Source of the DNA: Areca catechu
Lineage: Eukaryota > Streptophyta > Magnoliopsida > Arecales > Arecaceae
Reading direction: 5' to 3'
DNA: 64,000 nt
Assembly (NCBI GenBank): GCA_021397845.1
Contig: CM038040.1
Span: 20,284,315 to 20,348,314 of the forward strand
Shown in pieces: positions 24,622 through 35,573 of this stretch (the first letter of the stretch is position 1; each line of letters opens with the position of its first letter). The translations under genes were made by a program, and so were the position numbers. The notes under the pieces were generated by a model. The model searched no databases. It saw only the letters and a program-made list of their open reading frames with translations, and was not told the origin of the DNA.

Positions 24622-24840
24622 CAAAACAAATTCCAAAGGATTTCTTCCACGACTTATCGAAAAGCGATAAGAAGAGCGAAACTGAGATGGGGGTTCCGAC
24701 GATGGCATGGCACAGCCTATATTTTCCTCCTTGATTTGCCTCGGTTAGAGGTGATGAGGGTGCGATTTAAAGAGTATTTTCGGAGAAGAGTCCCGATAAG
24801 AATGTCATATTTCCGGTCTTTTTCCACTCCACCACAGCAT
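23008..24840 (+). mobile_element. Solo or truncated gypsy LTR (Tekay/Del-like), 3' end unresolved
   Basis: Begins TGTCACGCCTTAAACC, and its order of landmarks matches the complete solo LTR at 46248-48101. Shared landmarks are CTCACGC(T/C)CAGC about 250-275 bp in, AACCACGGTCATGCT about 520 bp in, a minisatellite of GTGACTGGCAATCTCA-type units, ATGCATGCCAATACTCATAT, and a long pyrimidine tract ending in 49 T's (24573-24621). The TG start and TGTCAC(G/A)CC(C) opening fit Tekay/Del chromovirus LTRs. AATAA precedes it, but I did not find the matching 3' copy. The end lies somewhere before the bS21 start and may be deleted. Confidence 0.7.
23560..23795. repeat. Minisatellite, 33-34 bp x 7, inside the LTR
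   Basis: GTGACTGGCAATCTCA-type words recur near 23575, 23608, 23641, 23673, 23706, 23738 and 23772, separated by TATCATACTTCAGCC-like spacers. The related solo LTR at 46248 has only two or three copies (46795-46900), so the array length differs between family members. Confidence 0.85.
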
Positions 24841-24846
24841 CTAACC

Positions 24847-24866
24847 TATATATATATATATATTTT
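24847..24866 (+). promoter_or_regulatory. Candidate TATA region of the bS21 gene
   Basis: A (TA)n run about 70-85 bp upstream of the ATG at 24933, followed by a pyrimidine-rich leader. The spacing suits a plant TATA box with a short 5' UTR, but a TA microsatellite is weak evidence. Confidence 0.35.
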
Positions 24867-24932
24867 ATTGAAGCATCTCTGGACTCTCCCTCTCGGTGTC
24901 TTCATTTTTGGAACCCATGCCTCACGACGACC

Positions 24933-26583
24933 ATGCCAGTTTCTCTTGGCAACCTCCACTCCTTCTTACCCTCCCTTCCCCTGCCCACCAAGAAAGAAAC
25001 ATCTTTTTCTTCATCTCCCACCACTAATCTACCATGGCGGAAGCTCTCGACGAGCAGAGAGAACGGGTTCCTCCCGATTTCCATCAATACCCCGGTTATT
25101 TATTCTCCCACGGAGGCGGCGCCGGAGACCGGGGGAGTTTTGAGAAGCTGCTTCCCTTCTCTGGCTTGGGCCAACGTGATGTTCTACAAGGGGGGCTACT
25201 ACAACGTCCAGGTGGTCGTCGGCGAGGACGAGCCCGAGGAGGTGCTTTTAAGGAGGTTCCGGCGGGAGGTTATGAAGGCTGGCGTCGTTCAGGAGTGCAA
25301 GCGGCGGAGGTGGTTCGAGAATAAGCACGAGAAGAAGAAGCGCAAGTCCGGGAGGCCGCCCGAAGGAATCGAAAGAGGTTTGCTCCCTTTTCTTCCGATT
25401 TCTTTTCTTTCCCATTTGATTCCGAGATGTACGGCATTCAAAATGGAGTTTCTACTGCATTTTATGATAAAAGGGGATTTGGTAATTCTATGCTTCTAGG
25501 TTATCCGAGTGAAATTTTAGGGTTTAGGAATCCTCTAGGTTTTTCCCTTTTTCTTTTGCTTACGGTTTCGTTTTTATCTAGGTGGATTTTTATCCATTCG
25601 AAATCGAAATTAGGAATTGGTAACCCTGATTGTCTTGGTTATCTCGACTTCCGTAAAATTGGTGAGGTTTCAGGATTTGGGGATTTTCTAGATTTTCCTT
25701 TTTTCCTTTTCCTCCTATGGGATTCAGCTTCTTGATGTGATTTATTTTATTCAGATGGGAGGGTTTTTTTATTAATAAACATGTTATTGATATGAATAGC
25801 TCACGATTAATTAAAGTTGGTCTCTCTAACTTATTGGTTTTTCATCCAAAACAAGAGATTTTTACCAGTTTTGTTATCAGTATTCATTTCTCATGCTGTT
25901 TTTGGTATCTCTATCCATGGCGAAACTTTTAATAGGTTCATAATATTTTCTCAGCCATTTATTTCTTCCTTGGGTGTTCTGGGGTTTGGGGATTTTTTTG
26001 GTTTTTCTCATTTATTATTGTAAGGGGTCTATGTCCTTTGTGAGCCATATCTTTCTGGTTGAAGTGCGTATTTTACTTCTTTTTCAAATTTTATAATGAA
26101 AATGTTATTGTTCTGAAATGGTCATGATGAACTCAAAGATGAATGCTTCTGCCTTCAAAAAAGGTAGTAGTGTTCTTCTTTTGTTTGGTGAAATTTAGGG
26201 AGTTGCAGTTGTCATTGTAATTTCTCCCTTTCATGTAGGTAAGTGGATATAATTATTTGTTAATCCATTTCTTTCGGATGGATAGGTAGAATGCACTATT
26301 TGTTGAATTTTTCAACCGAGTTAATTGAATCATATTAATTATCCAAAAGTTTATAGCATTCTTTTGGGCCTTTTTGTAATGCTGGTCTTCTTATGTTTTG
26401 CTATAAACTCAAGTGCTGGTCTTTTTGTAATGCTGATCTGAGCATCCTATTGTTTTTCTCTTGCAAACTGATAGACGTTTTCGGCCAAAAACTCCCCCAA
26501 AGAATAAGCAAGAAGCTCCAAAGAAAAAGAAAGAGGAGGAAGAAGACAATTGGGAACTTCCTGAAGGAGAACTTCCTTACTGA
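24933..26583 (+). pseudogene. rps21: Plastid-type 30S ribosomal protein bS21 (nuclear), two exons, frame broken in exon 1
   Basis: bS21 is a small-subunit ribosomal protein. The first ~75 residues from ATG 24933 are Ser/Pro-rich and basic, as in a plastid transit peptide. The conserved core follows (residues about 81-138): NVMFYKGGYYNVQVVV, EPEEVLLRRFRREVMKAGV, QECKRRRWFENKHEKKKRK. Exon 1 ends at 25377 (AAAGAG|GTTTGC). The 1097-bp intron ends at 26474 (GATAG|ACG). Exon 2, 26475-26583, encodes RFRPKTPPKNK and an acidic tail ending ELPY, then TGA. In exon 1 at about 25347-25351 (TCCGGG) one base appears to be missing: upstream the bS21 frame is open, and downstream the typical REAARRNRKR motif is in the next frame and joins exon 2 correctly. 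This is either a real frameshift allele or a sequence error. Typical plastid bS21 length is about 180 residues, as here. Confidence 0.85.
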
Positions 26584-29250
26584 ATTTGGAGTCGCACCTC
26601 CCTATCTTTTTGGCAAGAGACTGTTCAGTGTTTATACATGTGCAGTGGTGCTGGAGCTGATCTTTATGCTACTCATTTTTGTAAGTTTGAAGTGCAATCT
26701 CATAGATGAAATTGAGTTTGAATTCACAAAACACTGATTCCATTTTATTTAGATCTCTCCATATCCAAATCATAGGCAATAGAAAATCTTCATACAAAAG
26801 AAAAGTATTTGAAAATTGTTGTCCATATGAAATTGCCTGAGTAAAAGACGAGGGGGCAAGATAGGAATGTAAAGATTAGCTTGTTCTAATGTATTAAAAA
26901 CATGAATGAAAAATATTGAAAAAGTTTATAGCATGCTAAGATGATGAAACATGGAAGTCTGATACTTAAAAAAAGTCTCAATAGAGATTGTTAATTGTAG
27001 GCATTATTAATGGGACTGATATTGTTGGGTGTGGTTTTTTCTCCACCCAATCTAATGTGTATTTCATTCACGATCGAAATCTGAATGGTGATATTCTCCA
27101 ATATGTTTAGTTTATGATTGGAATTATAACGAGATTTGAATATTAAGGAATTGAAGCATTTCCATTTTTTTTTGAGTCGAAATCAAAATGGAACTCTTCC
27201 CGGCTAAACTGCTGAAATAGGAATGGGAGTCATGCATTCCCATTCTACAATCCAACACACCAACAAATACGTCCTTGATGTCTGCCAGGCACAAAAAATA
27301 GAGTATCTTGGAAGTGCAAGCATTTGCTTTCTAGAACCTAGTATGGTCACAGGCATGATTTTGATCTCACTTTTTTCAAAAAAAAAAAAAAAGCCACACA
27401 AGCAAATGACCTCAATATACTGGTTAAAGGTTAGGGTTTTGGAGCTTTTGCTTGACCATGACGCTGTAGTGTATATTAGTTTTCCAGCTTTCAATAGTTA
27501 GAGAGATGGATTCAAGATCCACAGATCCAATCCAGATGGTAGTTTGAAGCGGTTCGGCAACGTGTTCCATTCTTGCTGCTCGCTGCTACAGAAGCTTGTT
27601 TCATCCTCGGTGCTGCCTCACCCAGCAAATGCGACACCTCCTACGGCAAAGACCTTTGACTACCAGATTTCATATCGATGCTATCCTAGTTTGTGCATGG
27701 AATCTCCCAATTGTTGCTACCAATGTGGATGGTTACAGGGCTTTCCATACGGAAGTCTCTGAGGCTACCGTGTCTCAATTATTCTCTCAATGTCTAAGAT
27801 TTCATCATCTAGATCCTGAACAAAATTTTGTTTGAGCGTTCATTCCATCTCAGAGACAATGTCATAGCATCCAAATCTAAGTCCCATCAAGTGAAGCCCA
27901 CTGGTCAATTGGTGGCCATCATTTCGGTCTCAGATGACTCGGTGAAACAAAATTGTCACGTCAAACAACAAAAGAGCTGTTAAAGACCATGCTCCCAACT
28001 CCCAAAAGCAAGTGGATTCTAGATGATGCCAAAACTAATGAATGCTAAAGCAATCAAAGCCGACAAAGTAGTATAGACTCAACAACAAAGTGTAGACTAT
28101 CAGACAATTCCAATATCATTTCACCGTTCGGTAGGATTTCAATGACCTCGAGAATTAAAGGCTGATCATGCTGGAGGTCTCATGGCCTACAAGGTAATGG
28201 ATGGTAAACTCTTTCCATTGATCTAATACAACGCATAAAGGTTCACACCTGACAGATTCTAACGTCATAACCAAAGAAAAAAGTTCTGGTACTCATCCTT
28301 TCATGTTATACAAAAGAAACATTGCATTTGGTAAAATTCTTTCAGACCATTTATGAGCTGCGGGACCCTCTAATTTATCCTTAAAAGTACAAAGCAAACG
28401 CATCTCGTGGGAGTTGGGGGGAGACCGAACATTTTCCTTCGTCCTCTGGTAGCTAGAATTGAATTTCTGAAATACAGTATATCAAGGCGACAATAATTAA
28501 TTTCACAACAATAAAGACATTCTTCAAGAATCGAACTTCACACACACATGCAAACATGCACCGACATACACATTATCAAAGTATAATTTTTCTTAAAAAC
28601 AATGATAAGTACTCAACTGTAGGGTAAAGACTGATAACATAATTTCTCATAGTATCTTATGAATCCGAGTGTCCATCAACCATACTTCTCTAAATGCCTC
28701 CAGAGGAAATTCATAGATCTTCCTTCTCGCTTGAAAGATCTCAGAAATATAATACACACTAATGGTTGCCTCTTTGCAGCTTCTTCTTCTCTCTCTCTCT
28801 CTCTCTCTCACTTTATAAGCTGAATTACAAGTACTAGGTTGGTACAATACACAACTGACAACAGTTAACCAAACTGTAGGTAATCGAGTGCATCTCATTG
28901 ATAAGTGCAAGAACTTCATAAGTCAACATCCAAAGCGTCCGTGATTAGAAACATTACCTTGACTTCAAATGCAAAGCTTCCAAAGTACTAGATCAACAGC
29001 CCTCTCACTCAATTCAGCTGCACAACTTTCTCAGTCTCTGCCTATCCAACACAGAAATCGAATTACATTGACTGCTTGCATAACCAGATCAAACATAGGT
29101 AATTACAAGATCAAAAGGCTAAATTCCTCTACCTCGGTAACATTATTAGACTTTGACTATGAAATTTCAATACAACCAGAAGCATCATTCATAATCTCTG
29201 CCTTGTTAGCATTGCCCTCTGTCACTGATGCATGACCAACAAATTTCCCA
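26584..29250. other. Intergenic between the bS21 and DUF971 genes; nothing recognised
   Basis: Contains the presumed 3' UTRs of two convergent genes. ORFs here (for example 27223-27501 and 27544-27762) lack domains. A short CT microsatellite lies near 28790-28810. The stretch around 27100-27250 has GGAATTG/CATTCC words that could be a remnant of a small transposon, but no ends were found. Confidence 0.4.
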
Positions 29251-32200
29251 TCATATCCTTCTCTGGGGATCCCGGCTAAGGCCATGCTTTTTCAGGGTTT
29301 TAATGTAGTCTCGCAGGAGGGTAAACTTGTTGGAACCCAAATGATAAAAGTAATCCCATGTGTAGATTCCAGTCTTGTGTAAGTCATCAAAAGCTATCCT
29401 GGAAAAATAACTGGAGTCACAAGGAAAACCAAATGGAAGAACATGTTTTGTTAAAATGAGTATAAGGTATTACTTGACCCCATAGTTTCCTACAGGTTCT
29501 GCTGACATGATACCAACATGTCGTCGTCCAGATATCACCTGGTTCAAGAAAAAGCAATCAACTCCAATACAAAACAAGTGGTGATTAAATGATATTAAGC
29601 ATAATCTAGGTGACTCACTGGACATATGGTCTTTTAATTGGATATAAAATATTGGCAGCTTTGAACATTTGAACAACATTACAGTTTTCATCAACTGATT
29701 CAGCTTATAAAGTGAAAGCATTGAACAGCTAGTTTATATCACATATGTCATTCAGTTATCAGTACTAGATCCCAAAATTTTCTACATAATTTAAGCATAG
29801 GCTGAGTTGATCAGAAAGAGATAGGACCTAAGAAGCAATGGAGAAATGGAAAAAAGAGCAGGATATGAGAAAGTAGATAAGTTAAAAAGGCTAAAATAGT
29901 AAAATATTTTTAGTGGTCCAAAACCTAATGAAAACAGGAAAGGATGTGGATATTCTAAACAAAATAGATTCAGAAGAACCACTTGTGAGGTTCATTTTCT
30001 AGTACTACTGAAAGTGCATCGAATGGATTTTACTAATTAGTGCTTCACAATAAATAGAAATAATCTAAAAATTACATTGACCTTATAGACTTCTATGTAT
30101 CAAAGAAATAGAAATTAACAAGGAGGTCTATTGTCTTGTCACAGTTACTAGACTCATACACATTGAACTATATTGAAAGCACAGCTTCTGAGCAAAAAAT
30201 GTTCCCAATCTCCTATAAGAAATATTTGTTACTATGCATGCAAAAGCCTATACTTGTTTCAAAGAGAAACTTCAGCAAGACAGCATACCGTGCAACATCG
30301 ACAAGCACTGTTATAGAACTTGAAATCCCAGACCAGGGAAAATATCAGTACCAGCTCTTTATGCTTTCTGTTGATTAGAATTTAACAATCATTTATAGGT
30401 TTCTGTTATAATTCAACAGAAAGATAGAGACCGTGGATTCTTCTTATAAGCTATAATCATATTAGTTATCCTTGCTCTTTTTCCGTCATTGTACTCCATT
30501 TGCATTTAGCACTCTATCTTTCTCTATCTATCTACTATAATTAATTTATCATCAGACTGTCTTTCTTGTGGTAAACAGTTTGTTTGTGATCAACCACAAA
30601 TTCATGAGGTCTGAAATAGAATAATATAATGGTTATAGTGGTATAAATGCATAAAGCACATTCAATTTGTTGTTCTTCTGTATTTTGGGTTGGTAGATTA
30701 TTAATAGTCATTGTACATTAAAAAAAATTACATGCACTACATGTCAAGTAAGTTGTGTCAAACAGGTAATAAGCATTCTATTTAATCCACATGCTCCTTG
30801 GGTGTTCCACTGAGGTTTGCTTAGTAATCTTATATATACACTTCGAAGCATTAACAGACATTGAGACAAAATCAGTACATTAAAAGAAACAAATTTTAAG
30901 CAAAAGAATCTTCTTTTTTTTTTTTATAAAGAAAAGGGATAGGGGGGATAAATCCCGGTGTAGCTATCCCCGCAGGCTCCCAACCCGCTAGGTAATGTTC
31001 GATGCAAGCTGCTCGGATTTGCGCAAGCTTTCCCATCTAAAGGTGAGTAGGTCAACCAAACACCACTAAGGCTCCGGCTAGTAGAACAGGGACCAAAGGA
31101 AAGACTCTGACCTCTTACTCACACCAACGATCGCGGGTCCAGGATAAATACTGGATTTAATCGAGTCACCGTAAGGATCCTTCCTCGAACCAGCGATCGG
31201 TTGATAGCGAGGCAAGGCCTCTACTAACCGGGCTACCGCCTTAGCGGTAAAAGAATCAATATTAACTTTGGTAACGAGGAGTATATAGATGGTTATGTCT
31301 ATGGTAGTTTATGTTCTGGGTGTGACTGATGAAGAAAGCAAGACAAACAAAAGTAGACTGAGATTCTTTTCCCCCTCCCTTACAGAAGCAGGAATTGACC
31401 TATCTTACACATGAAGGGACTAAAAACTGCAGATAGAAGAAAAAGTACATCAGGCAATGTACCTAAAGTAAAGTGAAAAAGTTGTAATAAGACAGCACCT
31501 TTCCTCTATGTTTTCAATGAAATTTAAAGGAAGTTGTGGTAATAGCCTTTTAGACTTGGTTATATAAGGACCTCTTACAATCTAGACTGCAATTAAATGG
31601 ATTCAAAATAAAAGTTATATTTCAACAGAAAAACAAACTATTATGGAGACATTTAACCCATAAGTTCCTGCTACAGATGGTAAAAGAAAAGTTTAAATAA
31701 CACTACATTACCATTTTAAAGAGGTGTTAACAACAACTCTGGTATCATTAAATCATACAGTTACCTTTTCACCATTGATTGACCTAATTTTGCTGTCAAC
31801 AGCAGGGCTACATACTCTAAGAAATTCGGCTGAAAGATTAAATACACTGCCATCAGAGAATTCCACCTCTACCTGAAAGAAATGTCCAAAATATGTTATG
31901 GGACATGCGAGTCATATAACTTATAATATAATCAACAACAGAATCTACCATGGAAACCAAAGACAAATTGGTTTCCTCCACTCAACCTATACATTATCAT
32001 ACTCTACATCATCATGCATCATTCTCATTACAAGAATATAGATTCCCATTATGAATTTAAACAGGATAAACCATGCTGGTTGAGCACAATCAATTCCAGC
32101 TCAAATAGGTGAGCACAGCAAATATTAACAAAAAAAAATCCATTTTGTTTTTCTTTCAATAACAGGTCTTTCGCTCTTTTTGATGAAATGAGCAGCCATT

Positions 32201-32411
32201 TTGACAACTTCAAGTAATGTTATGAAAAATTAAAGGCGAGACAATCTGGTGAGACGGGGAGGCTTACAGACTTAGGGTGATGGAGAGACAATCTGGTGAG
32301 ACGGGGAGGCTGGGCAGATGTGTGGAGGTGCCGAAAAACTGCTTGCAAAGCAGACATGGAGAGCAGCTTCGACTTAGATGTTCGACCAATCTCTACGCCT
32401 GTCATCTCCAC
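29251..32411 (-). CDS. DUF971-domain protein, four exons, probably organelle-targeted
   Basis: Exons on the minus strand are 32268-32411, 31765-31872, 29474-29538 and 29251-29398. All borders are GT..AG, and the 465 bp join in frame to 154 residues plus TGA. The N-terminus after the second ATG (MSALQAVFRHLHTSAQPP, start at 32357) looks like a mitochondrial presequence. The upstream ATG (32411) adds 18 residues, so either start is possible. From residue about 49 the DUF971 core reads VEVEFSDGSVFNLSAEFLR, KIRSINGEKVISGRRHVGI, EPVGNYGV, FDDLHKTGIYTWDYFYHLG and IKTLKKHGLSRDP. The domain is also found at the N-terminus of gamma-butyrobetaine dioxygenases and in Fe-S-related bacterial proteins; the function of the plant protein is not established. 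The large second intron (29539-31764) contains a SINE. Confidence 0.9.
30911..31248 (-). mobile_element. tRNA-derived SINE in a DUF971 intron
   Basis: 338 bp with a perfect 9-bp target duplication AAAAGAATC (30902-30910 and 31249-31257). Read on the minus strand, the head contains an A-box-like TAGCCCGGTTAGTAGAGG and a B-box-like GCTGGTTCGAGGA, as in a tRNA-type Pol III promoter. The body includes a CTCACCTTTAGATGGGAAAG stretch, and the element ends in an A-tail (T-run at about 30914-30926). A second member of the family is at 43211-43533. It lies in the same orientation as the host transcript. Confidence 0.88.
32238..32311. repeat. 27-bp direct repeat across the exon 1/intron 1 border of the DUF971 gene
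   Basis: A 27-bp sequence starting GAGACAATCTGGTGAG and ending GGGGAGGCT occurs at 32238-32264 and identically at 32285-32311. The second copy is coding (PPRLTRLSL region of exon 1). The first lies in the intron just beyond the splice donor at 32267/32268. Confidence 0.9.
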
Positions 32412-33559
32412 TATGTTAGATAATCTGCCTTACTCATCAAAGCAAAATCCATAATCTGGCAAGAAAGATGGATGCAATTGAAATCTTAGTACTCGAAAAG
32501 GAAAAACTAAACAGGAAAAAAAAATTAACCAGCAAAAAGTCCAAAGTACTTCGGAGAAAAGATTCGAGAAGATAAGTAAATACTCAAAAATATGAGATAT
32601 CGTAGCGAAAAAGTAATCAGAAGAAGATCAAAAATTACTGCAGAATATGGGGATTGGGGTTCTAAGAATAGGGTTAGGGTTTATGAGAATGAGGGCACGG
32701 AGATGTAGTGCGGAATTGAGGAGGGTGGGGTTTGGATCAGTTACCAGGCAAGGGCCGTGCCAGCACAAGCCCACCGGGCCTCGGCTTAAACGTGCCATGC
32801 CACGCACAGTCCATTCAAACCGAATTCCTAGCCTGGCATAGCCCGTTAGGACCGTGGGTCTAATGGACCCATTGGTCTTTTTTTAATTATTTAATGATCA
32901 TTTTTAGAATTTTAATAATTTTAATTCCAATAATTATAAAATAATTAGTTTTAGGAATAATTTAAAGAATTTAAACTCTCAACAGTAACTAGCCGTACCA
33001 AGCATGGCCCATCTTAAGGCCTGGGTCATGTAAGCCCGAGCCCTTATGGGTCATGCCGGGCCTAAGCCATAAGCTGCAAAACTCCTAGCCCAGCTTGGAC
33101 TCCTTATATTAGATTTGTCAACGGGTCGAGTTCGGATTGGAACCCAAATATCCAGATCCAGACCCCATCTTAGTTACCAGACCTAGACCCGAATACCTGA
33201 TGAGTCTAGTTTTGAAGTACTAGACGTGGACCCGAATGGGTCCCATGTATCCGGATCCAAATCCAGGATCTAAAACTTACATTCAAAATTTAAAAAAATG
33301 AATTTTAAAATTTTACTATTTATGCATGCCATATAAAGTAGTCAACCAAAATAAATACCTGTTGAGTCATTGCTAAAAATTGTTACAAAACTCATCATAC
33401 AACATGGTATTAACATAGAACTTAAGAATTACATTGATTAAAAAGAACTAATTAACACTACACTTTGCACATGTAGATACACAACACATGTATGGACATG
33501 TAAACAGATGGTAGAGAGGATCAAGCAAGCAGTCACAATCTCATTCTAAACTTCTTTCT

Positions 33560-34208
33560 TGGTTACCTTATTGTGAGCCAGCAGAACATGTAAATTTGGA
33601 TTCCTCTACTTTTATCCAAAGTTGTGCAATGATAATGGCTTCCCAGACTAATAACTTATCTTCACGGTCAGCATCACTTCGACAGAGCCACTCTCTCACA
33701 TTCCCTTCTCTATAGTTGTATCCTGGACATAAGAAACAACTAAAATTAACTTTAGAAATGAAAGGATAACGAAATCTGCCTAGTAACAACAAGCCTTCCT
33801 ACTCAACCTTGTTCAAAATACACTGGATTATTACATGAACATTCATCTAGGGCCAAATCCTTTCAAATAATTCAAAAGAATTTGAGACAAAAGCAAGCAT
33901 AAGCAGACTGGTATATGTTAGTGATGTTATCTCATTACCACATTCCTAACACCTAAATTCTGAAAAAAAAATAATAGAAGGGGGAACAAGAATTTGTATC
34001 TTACATTAGTAACAATCAGAATATGTGACTTCAAAGCTTCTTCATCAATATCACTGATATTAATCCTAGTTGTGAGAAAGAATACAGGATGGTAACATAT
34101 CACACCACTAGAGTCATCAACCAAGAGCTTAAAAGAAGCCAGGATAATATTGTTGTAGAGTCTCCCTCTAGCCAGAGTTGCTATGCCTTGAAATGAGAAA
34201 CTACTCAC
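33560..34208 (-). CDS. Unrecognised minus-strand exon candidates
   Basis: Two exon-like blocks. One, about 33970-34200 read downward, encodes FSFQGIATLARGRLYNNI, KLLVDDSSGVICYHPVFF and DEEALKSHILIVTN and ends at a donor (AAT|GTAAGA). The other, about 33570-33724, follows an acceptor-like TTATGTCCAG and encodes YNYREGNVREWLCRSDADRE, LLVWEAIIIAQLWIKVEES, then a stop. The reading phases do not join directly, so an exon is missing between them or this is a fragment. Composition is protein-like, but I do not recognise the family. It may be a captured gene fragment inside a transposon. Confidence 0.3.
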
Positions 34209-34259
34209 TGTTCTCTAATCCAGGCTGCTAGGATCAATGCGGCAACCGGCGAGACTTGG

Positions 34260-34470
34260 ATCTGAGGAAGGTAGCAACGGGGGACGATGTCCGAGTAGCA
34301 GCGGCCGGCAGGCCTCAGATCTGAGGAAGGCAGAGGTGTTGGACGACGTCGGGGCAGCAATAGCCAGCGGGGGATAACGTTGGTGGCCGACGGGGCTCGG
34401 ATCCGAGGAACGCAACCGTCGGGGACGATGGCGGGGTAGCAACGGCCGGCGGGGCTCGGATGTAAGGAAG
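34260..34470. repeat. GC-rich imperfect ~60-bp repeat
   Basis: Units beginning CTGAGGAAGG (34262, 34322), CCGAGGAACG (34401) and GTAAGGAAGG (34462), each followed by GGGGACGATG- and GGCCGGCGGGGCTCGGAT-like words. The region is strikingly GC-rich against AT-rich flanks and open on the minus strand because of composition. It could be a former CpG-rich gene start or a transposon end. Confidence 0.6.
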
Positions 34471-35361
34471 GTAGAGGTGGGGGGCTTCGTCAAGAGGATG
34501 CTGGTGACGATGTGATGCCGATCTCCCAAAGGGTGGAGAGGGGGAGCATCCGACGTAGGGAGGGAGGGAGGGAGGTCAGAGGAGAATTAGGGCCGGTTGG
34601 AGCGACTAGCTAGGTTTGAGGATTTTTTATTTTAATATACCAAATCTTCTTCTTTCTTTTTCTTCTTCTTCTATTCTTTTCTTTTCTTTTTTTTTTTTTT
34701 TAATATAACTATTAGATCTAATGATTCACAATAATTTAAATATATATAAATATATAATATTATATTATATTATTAAGTTCCGGATCACTGGACTTAGGTA
34801 TCAAATATCTAAGTCCAAAATTATTTTACTATAATTAAATAGATCCAAATCCAAGTTGATAAATCCATTTATGATACCTGATTCAAATTCATTGAATAAA
34901 TACTCATAAATATCAAATCTCGACCCGATCCATAAAGAGTTCTATCTTATATGTGCTATATTTGGCATGATCTATTATTATAGCAAATGGGTTATACTAG
35001 GCATGATCCAATTCATGCCATGCCAGCCATGTAATAGATATCCTGGCCTGATTTCCATAGCTAACTAGTTCTTGAGCTATCGAGCCCGACCCGGAATGAT
35101 ACCTTAGGCCTAAAAATCCATAGCAATTCAGGAAAATGCTTTGTTTGTCAACCTGGCAAAGAAAACTTACACAATTTTGTTGGATTGGGCCAAGTGTCAT
35201 GGTTAATGACAAAGTCATATCAATTTTTTACCCTATGAGCATTTAAAATAATTTATTTTAAAAAAATGACAATGTATTTTTCTATATCTATATTATTACA
35301 CCTTATCGTTATCATATATCTATATTATTTTCTATGCATAATATAAATATAGGATGTCATG

Positions 35362-35462
35362 ATATATATATATATATATATATATAAGAATATTTTTATT
35401 ACCATCAAATCACTCTTGGATTTCAATAATGACCAAAGATGCTTCGATCTTTTCTAGACAGA

Positions 35463-35499
<37 letters not shown>

Positions 35500-35573
35500 T
35501 TTTATTACTATCAAATCACTCTTGGATTCCAATAATGACCAAAGATGCTTCGATCTTTTCTGGACAGAATGTA
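35362..35573. repeat. Tandem duplication, about 106 bp x 2, joined by TA microsatellites
   Basis: A unit containing TATTTTTATTACCATCAAATC, CTCTTGGATTTC, AATAATGACCAAAGATGC and TTCGATCTTTTC is present twice with few differences. Each copy is preceded by a (TA)n run (about 35362-35386 and 35464-35494). A partial third piece (TCGATCTTTTTTGGACAGAAT) follows at 35578. Confidence 0.85.

Noticed and set aside
24391..25143. 250-residue ORF rich in Phe/Ser before bS21
   Set aside because: It translates the pyrimidine tract and 49-T run of the LTR and overlaps the bS21 frame; it is low complexity.
28647..28919. 90-residue minus-strand ORF
   Set aside because: It crosses a CT microsatellite and has no domain or neighbouring exon support.
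31180..31248. A tRNA gene on the minus strand
   Set aside because: A- and B-box-like sequence is present, but the cloverleaf is not convincing and the sequence is the head of a SINE with an A-tail and target duplication.
32745..35110. GGGCC/GCCGTGCC-rich stretches as ends of a hAT-like transposon
   Set aside because: The style fits, but I could not pair terminal repeats or an 8-bp duplication.
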